DNA of 25,633 nucleotides from Oscillospiraceae bacterium. GTDB lineage: Bacteria; Bacillota; Clostridia; Oscillospirales; Ruminococcaceae. The translations under genes were made by a program, and so were the position numbers. The stretch's first letter is position 1. Every line of letters starts with the position of its first letter. The notes below the pieces were generated by a model that made no database searches, was not told the origin of the DNA, and was given only the letters and a program-made list of their open reading frames with translations. Below, one piece after another: positions 23,640 through 25,633 of the stretch. The stretch covers positions 1-25,633 of the forward strand of contig JAGAUG010000050.1 of NCBI GenBank assembly GCA_017828935.1, in the 5' to 3' direction.

Positions 23640-23641
23640 AC

Positions 23642-23670
23642 AAGATTCTCTTAATAGAGAGTCTTTTTTT
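23642..23670 (+). terminator. Terminator after mltG
   Basis: AAGATTCTCT (23642-23651) pairs with AGAGAGTCTT (23656-23665) around a four-base loop (TAAT), with one G-U pair, followed by T to 23670. Confidence 0.9.
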
Positions 23671-23691
23671 ATAATTTTTTTATAAAAACAC

Positions 23692-23720
23692 TTGACTTGC
23701 AGCAAAAAATATATTATAAT
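23692..23720 (+). promoter_or_regulatory. Promoter of the GLUG surface-protein gene
   Basis: TTGACT (23692-23697), a 17-base spacer, TATAAT (23715-23720). Nearly the same as the promoter of the BspA-like gene. The leader is about 35 bases and ends in a strong AGGAGG (23749-23754), 8 bases before the ATG. Confidence 0.88.
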
Positions 23721-23762
23721 ATAATAAAAAACATATTTTTGTTTTGTTAGGAGGAAATTTTT

Positions 23763-25633
23763 ATGTATTTTATAAAAAAATTAAATAATTTAAAAAATAA
23801 TTTAAATTTTAATTTACCAAAATTTGGTACGGGGGGGGGTACTAGGAGATATAAATATATAATATTTTATATTATATTTTTAATAAGTATTAGTATTCGG
23901 TCTTTTGGAATTTTGGATACAGAAATTATAGACGGAAAAACTTATTATAAGATAAATAATAAAGATAATTTAAAAGAATTTGCTCAGATTGTAAATGGCG
24001 AAGGTAAGTATGAAGATAGCGCTGATCCCAGCGCCAACGCGATATTAACTAAAGATATCGAATTTAATAAAGATAATGATGATCCAGCTAAATTAGAGGA
24101 TTGGCACGAGTACGGAAAAGATTACGCGGCTTGGCTAAAAAATGGAGCAGAAGGAGATAAAGAGCCGGATGAGCCAAAAAGTAAGCCGGGCGAAGAATGG
24201 ACGCCGATCGGGGATACTACATATGGATATGAAGGAATATTTGATGGGAATGGGTTTAGTTTGAATGGGCTATATTGTAATGTTGCTAATTATAGTGTGG
24301 GAGGATTATTTAGTTCAGTTGGTATGAATGGAGTAGTTAAAAATTTAGGAATAAAAAATGCATATGTAAGTGGAGGTAACCATACTGGTGGGTTAACAGG
24401 AAGATCGGATTATAGCGAAATAAGTGGTTGTTATGTTGAAAATTGCACAATAATAAAAAATGGTACAGATAGTTGGTACTATAATTTAGGAGGATTGATA
24501 GGATATTGTTATTCAGGAAAAGTTAATAAGTGTTACAGCAAAGGTTGCCTAGTGGCGACAAACAGTGAAAATAGTAGCCTAGGAGGGTTAGTAGGAGATT
24601 GTAGTGGATGGTCTAGTATGGTGTGTAGTTATAGTGAGAATTGTAGTATAACAGCGAATAGAGATAGAGAGAGTTCGGTAGGAGGATTAATAGGAAGTTC
24701 GGGTGTTAACATTATAGGATATTGTTATAGCACAAATGTAGACTTAACGGGAACATATAAAGGGGGAATATTTGGTGAATTATTATATGGTAGTTTACCG
24801 ATTACAAATAGTTGTTATTATTTAAAAGATGAGAACGAAAAAATTAATAATGACTTAGTAGGAATTGGAGCAATAGATAATTATATTGACGGTGAATGGA
24901 AGAGTATAAAGTGTGATAGTGATGAAGAAACTAAGATGATAGCAGCGACGGTCGCTGAGTTTACTGATGATACAGTATTAAATGGGCTGAACAAAGTGGT
25001 AATAGATTTAGGATTAACAGAAAAAATATTTGAAAATAATGAGATCGTGGGAGATAGTAGAGAGTATTTAAAACTGACTTTTGATGAGCTGAATTATAAT
25101 ATAAATAGTAGAGAGACTCTAGAAAAATTTAGAGATGTGGTAAATTCGGGGTTAATTACGCTAAACGCAAAATTAACAGAAGATATCAAATTTAATACTA
25201 GTGATACGGATCAAGCTAAATTAGGAGCTTGGAAAACTTGGGGAGAAGAATACGCTAATAATCTTGAAAAAGGATCAAATAAAGATCCTGATAGTAAAGC
25301 TGAGCCGAACGATATCTGGACGCCAATCGGAAGTAATATCACGCCGTATATGGGAACTTTCGACGGAAATAATAAAACAATTAGTGGGATATATTGTAAT
25401 GTTTATAATGATTCAGGAAATGCTTACGCGGGATTATTTGGGTATGTTGGCTCAGACGGAAAGATAGAAAACTTAGGAATAAAAAATTCTTTTATAAGAG
25501 CGAAAAGTAGCGATTACTCTGGCTCTGGAGGAGGGCTGATAGGTTCTTGTTCTGGAACAGTGACGAATAGTTATAGTAGCGGTTGTGAAGTAGTGGGCTC
25601 TGGCGATGGCTCTGGCTCTGGAGGAGGGCTGAT
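23763..25633 (+). CDS. GLUG-repeat surface protein, likely phase-variable (3' end outside window)
   Basis: The frame is open from ATG 23763 to the right edge (623 codons). The N-terminus is basic and Asn/Leu-rich, carries a TGGGT stretch encoded by nine G (codons 23-26), then a membrane segment (about 32-47, YIIFYIIFLISISI) that acts as a late signal sequence. The exported part has GLUG-motif repeats (GGLIGYCYSGKVNKCYSKG, GGLVGDCS, GGLIGSSG, GGGLIGSCSGTVTNSYSSG), as in many large adhesin-like proteins. Two similar halves are visible: AKLEDWHEYG, then WTPIG at 146 and NLGIKN at 194; AKLGAWKTWG, then WTPIG at 519 and NLGIKN at 570. The ribosome binding site is strong. The anchor and ligand are unknown. 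A G run of 10 or 8 would stop translation within about ten codons. Confidence 0.88.
   Translation, partial: MYFIKKLNNLKNNLNFNLPKFGTGGGTRRYKYIIFYIIFLISISIRSFGILDTEIIDGKTYYKINNKDNLKEFAQIVNGEGKYEDSADPSANAILTKDIEFNKDNDDPAKLEDWHEYGKDYAAWLKNGAEGDKEPDEPKSKPGEEWTPIGDTTYGYEGIFDGNGFSLNGLYCNVANYSVGGLFSSVGMNGVVKNLGIKNAYVSGGNHTGGLTGRSDYSEISGCYVENCTIIKNGTDSWYYNLGGLIGYCYSGKVNKCYSKGCLVATNSENSSLGGLVGDCSGWSSMVCSYSENCSITANRDRESSVGGLIGSSGVNIIGYCYSTNVDLTGTYKGGIFGELLYGSLPITNSCYYLKDENEKINNDLVGIGAIDNYIDGEWKSIKCDSDEETKMIAATVAEFTDDTVLNGLNKVVIDLGLTEKIFENNEIVGDSREYLKLTFDELNYNINSRETLEKFRDVVNSGLITLNAKLTEDIKFNTSDTDQAKLGAWKTWGEEYANNLEKGSNKDPDSKAEPNDIWTPIGSNITPYMGTFDGNNKTISGIYCNVYNDSGNAYAGLFGYVGSDGKIENLGIKNSFIRAKSSDYSGSGGGLIGSCSGTVTNSYSSGCEVVGSGDGSGSGGGL
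23815..23829 (+). repeat. Inverted repeat beside the G tract
   Basis: TACCAAA-A-TTTGGTA, 7-base arms around one base, ending two bases before the G run. It lies within codons 18-22 of the GLUG gene. The arms could form a small cruciform or RNA hairpin next to the slippage site; the effect is unknown. Confidence 0.5.
23831..23839 (+). repeat. Homopolymeric G9 tract in the GLUG gene
   Basis: Nine G in a row in codons 23-26, between GGTAC and TACTAGG, in a region otherwise poor in G and C; I see no other G or C run of this length in the window. Poly-G runs of this length slip readily during replication. With 9 the frame is open; with 10 the next codons are TAC TAG; with 8 a TAA comes after seven codons. 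Confidence 0.9.
25518..25633 (+). repeat. Direct repeat at the right edge of the GLUG gene
   Basis: A 23-base sequence encoding SGSGGGLI occurs at 25518-25540 and again at 25611-25633, 93 bases (31 codons) apart and in frame. It marks the start of a new GLUG repeat cut by the window edge. TCTGGC triplet pairs within it could also slip in frame. Confidence 0.75.

Noticed and set aside
25264..25467. A 67-codon frame within the GLUG gene
   Set aside because: It lies in another frame of a well-supported coding region with GLUG motifs and has no ribosome site.
1..25633. tRNA or rRNA genes
   Set aside because: No cloverleaf with the conserved GGTTCRANNCC arm, and no rRNA-like high-GC block, was seen on either strand by eye; a covariance-model search would settle it.

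Overview
This window is AT-rich bacterial chromosome that reads as a low-GC Gram-positive, most likely a Clostridia-like Firmicute. The evidence is a CIRCE/HrcA-controlled hrcA-grpE-dnaK cluster, a DnaK with the short Gram-positive ATPase domain, strong AGGAGG-type ribosome binding sites, frequent TTG starts, a V-type ATPase B subunit, a G5/3D-domain wall protein, BMP nucleoside-binding lipoproteins and large BspA-type and GLUG-type surface proteins. TGA acts as a normal stop (hrcA ends with it). I cannot name the genus from this window.

Layout. 1-2470: the tail of an unknown plus-strand gene and queA (minus) converge on a bidirectional terminator; then come a 41-residue Cys/Gly-rich membrane peptide gene (plus) and a 3D-domain protein gene (minus), which converge on a second terminator. 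2518-6317: divergent promoters, then a promoter with a perfect CIRCE element driving hrcA, grpE and dnaK; no dnaJ follows. 6529-10419: a minus-strand unit, read right to left as atpB, a uridine-kinase-like gene and murD, closed by a terminator. 10432-12004: about 400 bases of AT-rich non-coding DNA with two strong palindromes, then an IS30-family insertion whose transposase is broken by one in-frame stop. 12044-14708: a BspA-like leucine-rich-repeat lipoprotein with its own promoter. 14874-16972: tcdA and an EnvC-like M23 murein hydrolase or activator. 17041-21801: deoC, deoD, deoB and two tandem BMP lipoproteins, closed by a strong terminator. 21920-23639: 5-formyltetrahydrofolate cyclo-ligase and mltG. 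23763 to the right edge: a large GLUG-repeat surface protein, open to the end of the window.

How the genes work together. DeoD splits purine (deoxy)nucleosides, DeoB moves the phosphate from C1 to C5, and DeoC cleaves deoxyribose-5-phosphate. The two lipoproteins behind them probably capture nucleosides for an ABC importer encoded elsewhere. MurD, the M23 protein, MltG and the 3D protein are all cell-wall functions. The stress cluster is a standard HrcA/CIRCE regulon.

The most interesting part is the surface-protein pair. The GLUG gene carries a run of nine G in codons 23-26, just before its membrane segment, in DNA that is otherwise very AT-rich. Nine G keeps the frame open; ten or eight G would each hit a stop within a few codons. 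This is the design of an on/off phase-variable surface protein. The GLUG gene and the BspA-like gene also sit behind nearly identical promoters (39 of 43 bases by direct comparison), which suggests one dispersed expression cassette for surface antigens.
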